Positions 18,303 through 40,368 of a DNA stretch of 64,000 nt are shown in pieces. Under the pieces are notes generated by a model, which did no database searches, was not told the DNA's origin, and was given only the letters and a program-made list of their open reading frames with translations. The stretch spans positions 14,201,200 to 14,265,199 of the forward strand of contig NC_092287.1 in assembly GCF_036320965.1 (NCBI RefSeq), written 5' to 3'. Positions within the stretch are counted from its first letter, which is position 1. Each line of letters starts with the position of its first letter. The translations under genes were made by a program, and so were the position numbers. This stretch comes from Panulirus ornatus (taxonomy: Eukaryota > Arthropoda > Malacostraca > Decapoda > Palinuridae).

Positions 18303-20330
18303 TGAGGTGAAAAAAAGGGCAAATGAGAGTTGGGGTGACAGAGTATCATTAAATTTTAGGGAGAATAAAAAGATGTTCTGGAAGGAGGTAAATAAAGTGC
18401 GTAAGACAAGGGAGCAAATGGGAACTTCAGTGAAGGGCGCAAATGGTGAGGTGATAACAAGTAGTGGTGATGTGAGAACGAGATGGAGTGAGTATTTTGA
18501 AGGTTTGTTGAATGTGTTTGATAATAGAGTGGCAGATATAGGGTGTTTTGGTCGAGGTGGTGTGCAAAGTGAGAGGGTTAGGGAAAATGGTTTGGTAAAC
18601 AGAGAAGAGGTAGTAAAAGCTTTGCGGAAGATGAAAGCCGGCAAGGCAGCAGGTTTGGATGGTATTGCAGTGGAATTCATTAAAAAAGGGGGTGACTGTA
18701 TTGTTGACTGGTTGGTAAGGTTATTTAATGTATGTATGACTCATGGTGAGGTGCCTGAGGATTGGCGGAATGCGTGCATAGTGCCATTGTACAAGGGCAA
18801 AGGGGATAAGAGTGAGTGCTCAAATTACAGAGGTATAAGTTTGTTGAGTATTCCTGGTAAATTATATGGGAGGATATTGATTGAGAGGGTGAAGGCATGT
18901 ACAGAGCATCAGATTGGGGAAGAGCAGTGTGGTTTCAGAAGTGGTAGAGGACGTGTGGATCAGGTGTTTGATTTGAAGAATGTATGTGAGAAATACTTAG
19001 AAAAGCAAATGGATTTATATGTAGCATTTATGGATCTGGAGAAGGCATATGATAGAGTTGATAGAGATACTCTGTGGAAGGTATTAAGAATATATGGTGT
19101 GGGAGGCAACTTGTTAGAAGCAGTGAAAAGTTTTTATAGATGATGTAAGGCATGTGTACGTGTAAGAAGAGAGGAAAGTGATTGGTTCTCAGTGAATGTA
19201 GGTTTGCGGCAGGGGTGTGTGATGTCTCCATGGTTGTTTAATTTGTTTATGGATGGGGTTGTTAGGGAGGTGAATGCAAGAGTTTTGGAAAGAGGGTCAA
19301 GTATGAAGTCTGTTGGGGATGTGAGAGCTTGGGAAGTGAGTCAGTTGTTGTTCGCTGATGATACAGCGCTGGTGGCTGATTCATGTTAGAAACTGCAGAA
19401 GCTGGTGACTAAGTTTGGTAAAGTGTGTGAAAGAAGAAAGTTAAGAGTAAATGTGAATAAGAGCAAGGTTATTAGGTACAGTAGGGTTGAGGGTCAAGTC
19501 AATTGGGAGGTGAGTTTGAATGGAGAGAAACTGGAGGAAGTGAAAAGTTTTAGATATCTGGGAGTGGATCTGGCATCGGATGGAACCATGGAAGCGAAAG
19601 TGGATCATAGGGTGGGGGAGGGGTCGAAAATTCTGGGAGCCTTGAAGAATGTGTGAAAGTCGAGAACATTATCTCGGAAAGGAAAAATGGGTATGTTTGA
19701 AGGAATAGTGGTTCCAACAATGTTGTATGGTTGCGAGGCGTGGGCTATGGATAGAGTTGTGAGCAGGAGGATGGATGTGCTGGAAATGAGATGTTTGAGG
19801 ACAATGTGTGGTGTGAGGTGGTTTGATCGAGTGAGTAACGTAAGTGTAAGAGAGATGTGTGGAAATAAAAACAGCGTGGTTGAGAGAGCAGAAGAGGGTG
19901 TTTTGAAATGGTTTGGGCACATGGAGAGAATGAGTGAGGAAAGATTGACCAAGAGGATATATGTGTCGGAGGTGGAGGGAACGAGAAGAGGGAGACCAAA
20001 TTGGAGGTGGAAAGATGGAGTGAAAAAGATTTTGTGTGATCGGGGCCTGAACATGCAGGAGGGTGAAAGGAGGACAAGGAATAGAGTGAATTGGAGCGAT
20101 GTGGTATACCGGGGTTGACGTGCCGTCAGTGGATTGAATCAAGGCATGTGAAGCGTCTGGGGTAAACCATGGAAAGCTGTGTAGGTATGTATATTTGCGT
20201 GTGTGGACGTATGTATATACATGTTTATGGGGGAGTTGGGGGTTGGGTCATTTCTTTCGTCTGTTTCCTTGCGCTACCTCGCAAACGCGGGAGACAGCGA
20301 CAAAGTTTAATAATGATAATAATAAATATA
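18303..20330 (+). mobile_element. 5'-truncated LINE copy (residues 394-998) with inherited stop
   Basis: Plus-strand young-type copy with short 3' UTR (20119-20310). 18307-19143 is open and holds the RT up to SFYR, then TGA at 19141-19143 where consensus has GGATGT. A second stop replaces Glu after ADSC (about 19388) and a third replaces Trp of NVWKSR (19655). Motifs [24 protein letters not shown] and [13 protein letters not shown] are otherwise intact. The YR-stop lesion and several silent changes are shared with the copy at 26290-28430. Confidence 0.87.
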
Positions 20331-22134
<1,804 letters not shown>

Positions 22135-22485
22135 TTATTTATATTTTTTATTCTACTTTGTCGCTGTCTCCCGCATTTCCGAGGTAGCACAAGGAAACAG
22201 AAGAAAGAAATGGCCCAACCCACCCCCATACACATGTATGTACACACACGTCCTCACACGCAAATATACATACCTATACATATCAATGTACACATATATA
22301 TACATACACAAACACATACATATATACCCAAGCACACATTTCACACAGTCTGCCTTTATTCATTCTCATCGCCACCTCGCCACACATGGAATACCTTCCC
22401 CCTCCCCACTCATGTGTGCGAGGTAGTGCTAGGAAAAGACAACAAACGCCCCATTCGTTTACACTCAGTCTGCACCTGTCATGCC
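22135..22485 (-). mobile_element. 3' UTR-only SINE-like unit, copy 1
   Basis: Minus-strand unit of about 340 bp that matches only the distal part of the long LINE 3' UTR. It begins on minus at CATGACAGGTG (near 22480) and ends with the CTCG...CGGG stem-loop and an A/T-rich tail near 22150. No ORF. The start point coincides with those of the unit at 33250-33590 and of the UTR block at 16147-16500, which argues for a defined element, not random 5' truncation. Confidence 0.72.
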
Positions 22486-24556
<2,071 letters not shown>

Positions 24557-26268
24557 GCTTTTTCGCTGTCTCCCGCGTTTGCGAGGTAGCGCAAGGAGAT
24601 AGACGAAAGAAATGGCCCAACCCACCCCCATACACTTGTATATACATACGTACACACACGCAAATATACATACCTACACAGCTTTCCATGGTTTACCCCA
24701 GATGCTTCACATGCCCTGATTCAATCCACTGACACCACGTCAACCCCGGTATACCAAATCGATCCAATTCACTCTATTCCTTGCCCTCCTTTCACCCTCT
24801 TGCATGTTCAGGCCCGATCACAGAAAATCTTTTTCTCTTCATCTTTCCAACTCCAATTTGGTCTCTCACTTCTCCTCGTTCGCTCCACCTCCGACACATA
24901 TATCCTCCTGGTCAATCTTTCCTCACTCATTCTCTCCATGTGCCCAAACCGTTTCAAAACACCCTCATCTGCTCTCTCAACCACGCTCTTTCTATTTCCA
25001 CACATCTCTCTTACCCTTACGTTACTTACTCTATCAAAACCCCTCACACCAAACATTGTCATCAAACATCTCATTTCCAGCACATCCATCCTCCTGCGCA
25101 CAACTCTATCCATAGCCCACGCCTCGCAACCATACAACATTGTTGGAACCACTATTCCCTCAAACATACCCATTTTTACTTTCCGAGATAATGTTCTCGA
25201 CTTCCACACATTCGTCAAGGCTCCCAGAATTTTCGCCCCCTCCCCCACCCTATGATCCACTTCCGCTTCCATGGTTCCATCCGCTGCCAGATCCACTCCC
25301 AGGTATCTAAAACACTTCACTTCCTCCAGTTTTTCTCCATTCAAACTCACCTCCCAATTGACTTGACCCTCAACCCTACTGTACCTAATAACCTTGCTCT
25401 TATTCACATTTACTCTTAACTTTCTTCTTCCACACACTTTACCAAACTCAGTCACCAGCTTCTGCAGTTTCACACATGAATCAGCCACCAGCGCTGTGTC
25501 ATCAGCGAACAACAACTGACTCACTTCCCAAGCTCTCTCATCCACAACAGACTTCATACTTGCCCCTCTTTCCAAAAGTCTTGCATTTACCTCCCTAACA
25601 ACCCCATCCATAAACAAATTAAACAACCATGGAGACATCACACACCCCTGTCGCAAACCTACATTCACTGAGAACCAATCACTTTCCTCTCTTCCTACAC
25701 GTACACATGCCTTACATCCTCGATAAAAACTTTTCACTGCTTTTAACAACTTTCCTCCCACACCATATATTCTTAATACCTTCCACAGAGCATCTCTATC
25801 AACTCTATCATATGCCTTCTCCAGATCCATAAATGCTACATACAAATCCATTTGCTTTTCTAAGTATTTCTCACATACATTCTTCAAAGCAAACACCTGA
25901 TCCACACACCCTCTACCACTTCTGAAACCACACTGCTCTTCCCCAATCTCATGCTCTGTACATGCCTTCACCCTCTCAATTAATACCCTCCCATATAATT
26001 TACCAGGAATACTCAACAAACTTATACCTCTGTAATTTGAGCACTCACTCTTATCCCCTTTGCCTTTGTACAATGGCACTATGCACGCATTCCGCCAATC
26101 CTCAGGCACCTCACCATGAGTCATACATACATTAAATAACCTTACCAACCAGTCAACAATACAGTCACCCCCTTTTTTAATAAATTCCACTGCAATACCA
26201 TCCAAACCTGCTGTCTTGCCGGCTTTCATCTTCCGCAAAGCTTTCACTACCTCTTCTCTGTTTACCAA
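24557..26268 (-). mobile_element. 5'-truncated LINE copy (residues 490-998), RT frame open
   Basis: Minus-strand copy with short 3' UTR. The frame is open from [13 protein letters not shown] to near the C-terminus at 24808, where a one-base loss (GGCCCGATC) shifts it. RT motifs are intact: [56 protein letters not shown] and [13 protein letters not shown]. The endonuclease is missing. Confidence 0.88.
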
Positions 26269-26289
26269 TATATATATATATATATATAT
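26268..26289. repeat. Short (TA)n spacer
   Basis: 22 bases of TA between the truncated 5' ends of two head-to-head LINE copies. Confidence 0.95.
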
Positions 26290-28426
26290 GGTGGGATGAA
26301 GAAGTAAGATTATTAGTGAAAGAGAAGAGAAAGGTATTTGGACGATTTTTGCAGGGAAAAAATGCAATTGAGTGGGAGATGTATAAAAGAAAGAGACAGG
26401 AGGTCAAGAGAAAGGTGCAAGAGGTGAAAAAGAGGGCAAATGAGAGTTGGGGTGAGAGAGTATCATTAAATTTTAGGGAGAATAAAAAGATATTCTGGAA
26501 GAAGGTAAATAAAGTGTGTAAGACATGGGAGCAAATGTGAACTTCAGTGAAGGGCGCAAATGGGGAGGTGATAACAAGTAGTGGTGATGTGAGAAGGAGA
26601 TGGAGTGAGTATTTTGAAGGTTTGTTGAATGTGTTTGATGATAGAGTGGCAGATATAGGGTGTTTTAGTCGACGTTGTGTGAAAGTGAGAGGGTTAGGGA
26701 AAATGGTTTGGTAAACAGAGAAGAGGTAGTATAAGCTTTGCGGAAGATGAAAGCCGGCAAAGCAGCAGGTTTGTATGGTATTGAAGTGGAATTTATTAAA
26801 AAAGGGGGTGACTGTATTGTTGACTGGTTGGTAAGGTTATTTAATGTATGTATGACTCATGGTGAGGTGCCTGAGGATTGTCGGAATGCGTGCATAGTGC
26901 CATTGTACAAAGGCAAAGGGGATAAGAGTGAGTGCTCAAATTACAGAGGTATAAGTTTGTTGAGAGTTCCTGGTAAATTATATGGGAGGGTATTGATTGA
27001 GAGGGTGAAGGTATGTACAGAGCATCAGATTGGGGAAGAGCAGTGTGGTTTCAGAAGTGGTAGAGGATGTGTGGATCAGGTGTTTGCTTTGAAGAATGTA
27101 TGTGAGAAATACTTAGAAAAGCAAATGGATTTATATGTAGTATTTATGGATCTGGAGAAGGCATATGATAAAGTTGATAGAGATGCTCTGTGGAACGTAT
27201 TAAGAATGTATGGTGTGGGAGGCAAGTTGTTAGAAGCAGTGAAAAGTTTTTATAGATGATGTAAGGCATGTGTACGTGTAGGAAGAGAGGAAAATGATTG
27301 GTTCTCAGTGAATGTAGGTTTGCGGCAGGGGTGTGTGATGTCTCCATGGTTGTTTAATTTGTTTATGGATGGGGTTGTTAGGGAGGTGAATGCAAGAGTT
27401 TTGGAAAGAGGGGCAAGTATGAAGTCTGTTGTGGATGAGAGAGCTTGGGAAGTGAGTCAGTTGTTGTTCGCTGATGATACAGCGCTGGTGTCTGATTCAT
27501 GTGAGAAACTGCAGAAGCTGGTGATTGAGTTTGGTAAAGTGTTTGAAAGAAGAAAGTTAAGAGTAAATGTGAATAAGAGCAAGGTTATTAGGTACAGTAG
27601 GGTTGAGCGTCAAGTCAATTGGAAGGTAATTTTGAATGGAGAAAAACTGGAGGAAGTAAAGTGTTTTAGATATCTGGGGGTGGATATGGCAACGGATGGA
27701 AACATGGAAGCGGAAATATATCATAGGGTGGGGGAGGGGGCGAAAATCCTGGGAGACTTGAAGAATGTGTGGAAGTCTAGAACATTATCTCGGAAAGCAA
27801 AAATGGGTATGTTTGAAGGAATAGTGGTTCCAACAATGTTGTATGGTTGCGAGGCGTGGGCTATGGATAGAGTTGTGCGCAGGAGGGTGGATGTGCTGAA
27901 AATGAGATGTTTGAGGACAATGTTTGGTGTGAGGTGGTTTGATCGAGTAAGTAACGTAAGTGTAAGAGAGATGTGTGGAAATAAAAAGAGCGTGGTTGAG
28001 AGAGCAGAAGAGGGTGTTTTGAAATGGTTTGGGCACATGGAGAGAATGAGTGAGGAAAGATTGACCAAGAGGATATATGTGTCGGAGTTGGAGGGAACGA
28101 GGAGAGGTGGGAGACCAAATTGGAGGTGGAAAGATGGAGTGAAAAAGATTTTGTGTGATCGGGGCCTGAACATGCAGGAGGATGAAAGGAGAGCTAGGAA
28201 TAGAGTGAATTGGATCGATGTGGTATACCGGGGTTGACGTGCTGTCAGTGGATTGAATCAGGGCATGTGAAGCGTCTGGTGTAAACCATGGAAAGCTGTG
28301 TAGGTATGTATATTTGCGTGTGTGGACGTGGATGTATATACATGTGTATGGGGGTGGGTTGGGCCATTTCTTTCGTCTGTTTCCTTGCGCTACCTCGCAA
28401 ACGCGGGAGACAGCGACAAAAAAAAA

Positions 28427-28430
<4 letters not shown>
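26290..28430 (+). mobile_element. 5'-truncated LINE copy (residues 350-998) with inherited stop
   Basis: Plus-strand copy with short 3' UTR. It has a stop at 26538, frame damage near 26690, the YR-stop at 27257-27259 and a reopened frame at 27308-28237 that reaches the natural stop. Motif A reads VFMDLEKAYDKVDRD, and [13 protein letters not shown] keeps both Asp. The stop at 27257 is at the same codon and made by the same two base changes as in the copy at 18303-20330. Confidence 0.87.

Positions 28431-28491
<61 letters not shown>
28431..28491. repeat. (TA)n tract
   Basis: About 61 bases of TA between the tail of a plus-strand LINE and the 3' cut end of a minus-strand LINE. Confidence 0.95.
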
Positions 28492-33229
<4,738 letters not shown>

Positions 33230-33249
33230 ATATATATATATATATATAT
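33230..33249. repeat. Short (TA)n
   Basis: About 20 bases of TA between the tails of two opposite-facing elements. Confidence 0.9.
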
Positions 33250-33590
33250 GATACTTTCTCGCTGTCTCCCGCGTTAACGAGGCAGCGCAAGGAAACAGAC
33301 GAAAAATTGGCCCAACCCACCCACATACACATGTATGTTCATGCACGTCCACACATGCACATATACATACCTATACATCTCAACGTATTCATATATATAT
33401 ATACACACACAGACATATAGATATATACACATGTACATAATTTACACTGTCTTCCCATATTCATTCCTGTCGCACCCCGCCACACATGAAATGACAACCC
33501 CCTCCCCCCGCATGCGCGCGAGGTAGCAATAGGAAAAGACAACAAAGGCCACATTGGTTCACACTCATCTCTAGCTGTCATGTATAATGG
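33250..33590 (-). mobile_element. 3' UTR-only SINE-like unit, copy 2
   Basis: Minus-strand unit of about 340 bp. It begins on minus at CATTATACATGACAGCTAG (near 33588) and ends with the CGAGG/CCCGCG stem-loop near 33262-33285. The flank beyond 33590 is not LINE sequence, so this copy has an independent left edge. Confidence 0.72.
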
Positions 33591-35154
33591 TGAAGCTTTT
33601 TCAACCTGAAGAGAGAAACGTTCTTTATTAAAAGAGGAAAAACGTGTTGTTATATGGCTGTAGAGAACAGGAGAAAATACTTTTTCGATGTTGGTCTTAT
33701 CTTTACCTCCCGTAAGATGTGGCATCCATACCCTCACTGTCACAATATGAATCATCTTGGCTGCCTGTGTCGCAGAACCGACTTCCAAATATTCCTTTAA
33801 CCTAAAAATTCCTGGAAGTTATCCTCTGCGGACGTCGAGCAATGGCGACGTCGTTAGATGGGAACTATTACATCCGACGTTTACAGACCAGCGAATCATT
33901 CGGAATAGATGGATAAGAAGCCAAAGTAGACCGGCCAATATGGATAAATATCTCTCTAAACTTTATGTTGCCATCAGGCGAACTCAGACGTCGTAATTCC
34001 TCCGGCAGTCCATTGACGCTGGACTGCTTCCTTTCACGAGGCAGACCACTTGTTCCGCACGCCAAGTCAAGGACACAGGGACCTTGATTGTGGTAACTCT
34101 TTCTTGTTCTTCTGTTACGTGTATAGGGAATTGCTATATGAAGAAGGTAGATACATGCGACACTCACCAGTCCGCAATCCTAGAAGGTATTGGTATACAA
34201 GGGTTTTTTCATGTTTTTCAGCTGATTTCAGCATTCTGAGGATTAATTACACGAGATCAGTTCCAGCTGAAGTCTGCTGAATAGTTTAATGTTGCTCGTC
34301 TCAATAGGACCAATAGTCACGGTGGTTGGTTTCTTTTAAGATCTTTAGGCTTACGGACTGTTCTTTGTGGGACTATGGGGCTCATTGACTGGTCTCTTAA
34401 GGAACCTTGCTTCACTGCTAAGATTTGAAAGCCAGGAAGTCTCGTTTCTGGTTTCTAGGAAACCATGTAAGTACCATTAGATGTTCGATAAAAAGTAGTT
34501 GTCTTATTGGTTTGTGTCTGAAGGGTAAAGAATCTCTGGTTGGCCAGGGGTCTGAGGTTTCCGTCCACCTTCCCAAATATTGGTTCCCTTGTGGCCTCGA
34601 TGTGGGCACTCTCCTAAGAATGGGTAGAGAGATATCGTGATTACTGGTGACGTGGAGCTGTTGCTTGTTAAGTCCTTAGGTGCCCAGGTGCCGTGACGTT
34701 TGGTAGAGTGGTGTGGTCACCAACACATTACACATTGCATAGGAACCTTGATGTCGTGTTGGGCACCATGCCAGGATCAGGTGGTCTGGAACCAAGGATG
34801 TAGGACATCTTACTCAGAGACTGCGACTGTAGTTGGTGCTTTGTAATCTAGTACTGTCCCTGGTCTTGGTGCACAGGAACATTAAATATTGACGATGTAG
34901 TCACCAAAACCGGACTTAATGCTGAGGAAACGTATGTATGGTCACTGTCCTTAAGATCTAGGATGTAGAACTGTAACTAATATAGGTTTCGTTTTGTCAT
35001 CCGACATTTGACTCACACGTAGATTTCTGAGGGCAGAAGACCTGTCACAGCTTCTCGATCGAATGTGGACACACTAGGCAGAATCCCATGGGTTCTGGAA
35101 GAGCTGTTTTCAGACTTCGTTCCGGTGGAACAGCATGGAACCCCTAGGGTATAG
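33591..35154. other. Unassigned, apparently low-copy sequence
   Basis: No recognisable coding frame, RNA gene or tandem repeat. Short ORFs (33757-33996, 34050-34280, 34425-34640) have no motif I recognise and are probably chance. Confidence 0.5.
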
Positions 35155-35470
35155 TGCTGGATAACTATGATGGATCTTTGACTAAGGAGAAAAGCAATCC
35201 TTCAGGAATACTACTGGAGTAGCATACTGGGCCTGTGGACCGAGGACAAGAAAAACATGAAGCGGGGGATTATTCGGGAACAGTATTCTGGCCCTGTGGA
35301 CCAAATAGACAGGAAACACTTGTAGCGCGGGACAGTAGTGGAGTAGCATGGTGGATCTGTGGACCGCAGGGAAAAACAACCCCTGGAAGGTAGCACTGGT
35401 GCAGCGCGCTGGACCTGTGGGCCAAGGGAACAAGAAACACTCAGACGAGAGATAAATACTGGAACAGAGC
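35155..35470 (+). repeat. Degenerate ~62-bp minisatellite
   Basis: About five diverged units built on the pattern GGAGTAGCAT..TGG.CCTGTGGACC....GGAAAAAC, spaced about 60-65 bases apart. CTGTGGACC or CTGTGGGCC recurs near 35231, 35296, 35360 and 35414. The divergence implies an old array. Confidence 0.7.
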
Positions 35471-36042
35471 TATCGGCAGTGGCCTATGCCGCTGCTGATG
35501 GGGACGAAATGCTCCTCTTTGTGGTCACATCACATTAGACCGTTAGACAACGCAAGGAAGAAAGACCTTTGGCATCGTTCTGGGACACAGTTGTGGCCAC
35601 TAACGCTGTTGTAGGGCTGGGCTAGGGGACTCTATGCTTCTGCTGCTGTCGGGTGGTGACCGAACAGATTCTTCGGCCATGCTTCTGGTCCATGCACCTG
35701 GTCGGTGCTCATGCTGGTGCTGCTGGAGGAGGATGGTCGCGGGTAAGATTTGTGGCTTGTCGTCCATGCTGCATCTGGCTCATATTAGGAAATAACTCAG
35801 AACATAAGGCAAGGAAGTGCAGTTACACATCTCTCGCCACAATGGTCTCCTAAAAACAACTTTATATATCAAGATATCTTTTGGTTTAGTGGGCCACCAA
35901 TATGCCTCAGCCATATTCATTTGCACCAGCTTTTCAGAGAAGCAGGGTAGAATATCCTCATGGCAGAATATTACCCTCATCAACTCATGACGTAACAGAC
36001 AACCTCCTCTCATGGTGTGTGTTAACATGTCTTCATGACGAG
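35471..36042. other. Unassigned sequence
   Basis: No gene or repeat recognised. The ORF at 35653-35853 shows no known motif. Confidence 0.5.
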
Positions 36043-36445
<403 letters not shown>

Positions 36446-36695
36446 ATTACCTCTGGTGATGGTGGAGGAATATTACGTCAGGTTGGACGAATATTACCTG
36501 TGGTGAAGTGTGGTGATGTTGGAGGGATATTACCTCTGGTGATGGTGGAGAAATATTAGCTCTGGTGATGTTGGAAGAATATCATCTTTGGTGATGGTGG
36601 GAGTATATTATCTTTGATGAAGTGTGGAGGAATATTGCCTGTGGTGAAGCTGGAGGAATATTACCTCTGCTGATAGTGAAGGAATATCACGTGTC
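36446..36695 (+). repeat. 26-bp minisatellite
   Basis: Degenerate tandem units of the form GGAGGAATATTACCTCTGGTGATGGT, written here as GGAGGAATATTACC plus TCTGGTGATGGT. The six units from about 36511 are spaced 26-27 bases apart; the first part is less regular. Confidence 0.8.
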
Positions 36696-36704
36696 ACGTA
36701 AATC

Positions 36705-36960
36705 AGGTTGTTTGCAGATGACACGCCTCTGGTGGCATACTCCAGAGAGAAACTCCAGATAACGGTAACAGACACTTAGGAGAGTGAGTAAAAAGAAGAA
36801 ACGTTGTTAAGCGTAAGGTTACAAAAGTAGGTTAAGACAGGATGGCATAAGTGGACAATTGAATAGGGAGAGGGTGGAGCGCTTACGATTACAAATTGGT
36901 AATCACACTCATATATTACAGATATTGTTCAGTTACATAAGATGGTCCTCTAAGATTTGT
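36705..36960 (+). mobile_element. RTE-like RT relic (FADD box)
   Basis: 36705-36780 translates as RLFADDTPLVAYSREKLQI followed by TVTDT and a stop, an RT motif C with both Asp, resembling [18 protein letters not shown] of the LINE family. Farther on, KVTKVG and LNRERVERLR fragments (about 36800-36890) occupy the places of SKVIRY and LNGEKLEEV. It is too diverged to belong to the dominant family, so it is an older RTE-type relic. Confidence 0.5.
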
Positions 36961-37212
36961 TGACTGCCGTTATCGCGTGGGATGGTAAATCAGAATAAAA
37001 AAGTTAAATCGAAAAAATGAATCGGATCTTGATTACATTAGCTCACTGAGCGATTTCCAATTTAGATTTAGGGGTGAAAGATCAAGTGATATCACCAATA
37101 AAAGGAAAGCACTAGGAAGGTGGAATTATAATCAGTTACCGAAGTGCTAGGGTGCTGAGAACACCGATTACGGATTGTTGTTCAGCACATAAGTAAGTAA
37201 ACGGTAGCTTCA
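36961..37212. other. Unassigned sequence
   Basis: Nothing recognised between the RT relic and the 38-bp minisatellite. Confidence 0.5.
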
Positions 37213-37592
37213 TAAGGGGCCATCTTCAAACCCATGCTTGTCTTGGTATGTAAGGGGCCATCTTCAAACCCATGCTTGTCTTGGTATGTAAGGGGCCATA
37301 TTCAAACCCATGCTTGTCTTGGTATGTAAGGGGCCATCTTCAAACCCATGCTTGTCTTGGTATGTAAGGGGCCATATTCAAACCCATGCTTGTCTTGGTA
37401 TGTAAGGGGCCATATTCAAACCCATGCTTGTCTTGGTATGTAAGGGGCCATCTTCAAACCCATGCTTGTCTTGGTATGTAAGGGGCCATATTCAAACCCA
37501 TGCTTGTCTTGGTATGTAAGGGGCCATATTCAAACCCATGCTTGTCTTGGTATGTAAGGGGCCATCTTCAAACCCATGCTTGTCTTGGTATG
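37213..37592 (+). repeat. 38-bp minisatellite, 10 units
   Basis: Ten nearly identical 38-bp units starting TAAGGGGCCAT and ending CTTGTCTTGGTATG, at 37213, 37251, 37289 and so on to 37555. The only variation I see is C or A in ATCTTC/ATATTC. The order is C C A C A A C A A C, so units 4-10 follow a C-A-A triplet pattern (114-bp higher-order period). The near identity implies recent homogenisation. Confidence 0.95.
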
Positions 37593-37633
37593 TAAGGATG
37601 ATCTACTAGTGGAAATTTAGACTACAGTATAGT

Positions 37634-37690
37634 AGGTTTGCAGATGATACAAAAGGTTAGGACTGAGATTGATGATGTTCAGCGTTGCAA
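37634..37690 (+). mobile_element. Possible RT motif C relic
   Basis: Reads RFADDTKRLGLRL, similar to the KFADDTK box of CR1-type and related reverse transcriptases. Very short and without other motifs around it, so it could be coincidence. Confidence 0.35.
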
Positions 37691-37871
37691 CACTACAACA
37701 CTGAACCACCATGGTGTAACGGGTAGCGTTGATGACCACGACACATCCATGGGCCACCCAAGGTCAAGCGCATAGCTATGAATCATAATTGCGGCAATCA
37801 GTCCGCAGTCAACCCTGCTGTTCATCCTTACCCAGGGGTTAATCGATAGACTGGGTACCTGGCTTAGGCTA

Positions 37872-40068
<2,197 letters not shown>

Positions 40069-40114
40069 CTGTTCTTAACGCTACCTCGCTAACGCGGGAA
40101 ATGGCGAATAGTAT

Positions 40115-40115
<1 letters not shown>
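40069..40115 (+). mobile_element. 3' end of element S, copy 5
   Basis: Only the last ~45 bases of S remain (CTACCTCGCTAACGCGGG, then ATGGCGAATAGT), fused to the 5' end of the minus-strand LINE at 40068 and followed by TA. Confidence 0.75.
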
Positions 40116-40165
<50 letters not shown>

Positions 40166-40245
40166 TATGTATGTGTGTGTGTGTGTGGGTATGTGCGTAT
40201 GTGTGTGTATGTGTGTGTGTGTGTATATGTGTATATATATGTATA
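40116..40245. repeat. (TA)n with (TG)n
   Basis: About 45 bases of TA, then mixed TG/TATG repeats to the 5' end of the full-length LINE. The last bases before the element (TATATATGTATAT) are the same as those before the other full-length copy at 49437. Confidence 0.93.
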
Positions 40246-40368
40246 TTATCCCTGGGGATAGGGGTGAAAGAATACTTCCCACGTATTCCTCGCGTGTCGT
40301 AGAAAGCGACTAGAGGGGACGGGAGCGGGGGGCCGGAAATCCTCCCCTCCTTGTATTAACTTTCTAAA
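40246..40368 (+). promoter_or_regulatory. Structured 5' UTR of the LINE
   Basis: Contains two adjacent short hairpins, CACG...CGTG (loop with TATTCC) and GTCG...CGAC (loop TAGAAAG), and G-rich CCCTGGGGATAGGGG at the extreme 5' end, which could pair with the C-rich loop. RTE-type elements often carry their promoter in this region; that function is inferred here. An in-frame TAA at 40357-40359 precedes the ATG. Confidence 0.55.

Noticed and set aside
33591..35154. Host protein-coding exons
   Set aside because: Short ORFs show no family motifs or convincing splice structure. Absence cannot be proven without transcripts or homology search.
37213..37592. CRISPR-like look of a regular 38-bp repeat
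   Set aside because: Units are contiguous with no unique spacers and the context is eukaryotic; it is a minisatellite.
40246..40345. Firm call of an HDV-like ribozyme at the LINE 5' end
   Set aside because: Several stems can be paired, but I could not place P1, P2, P3 and P4 in the required order, so only a structured RNA is suggested.
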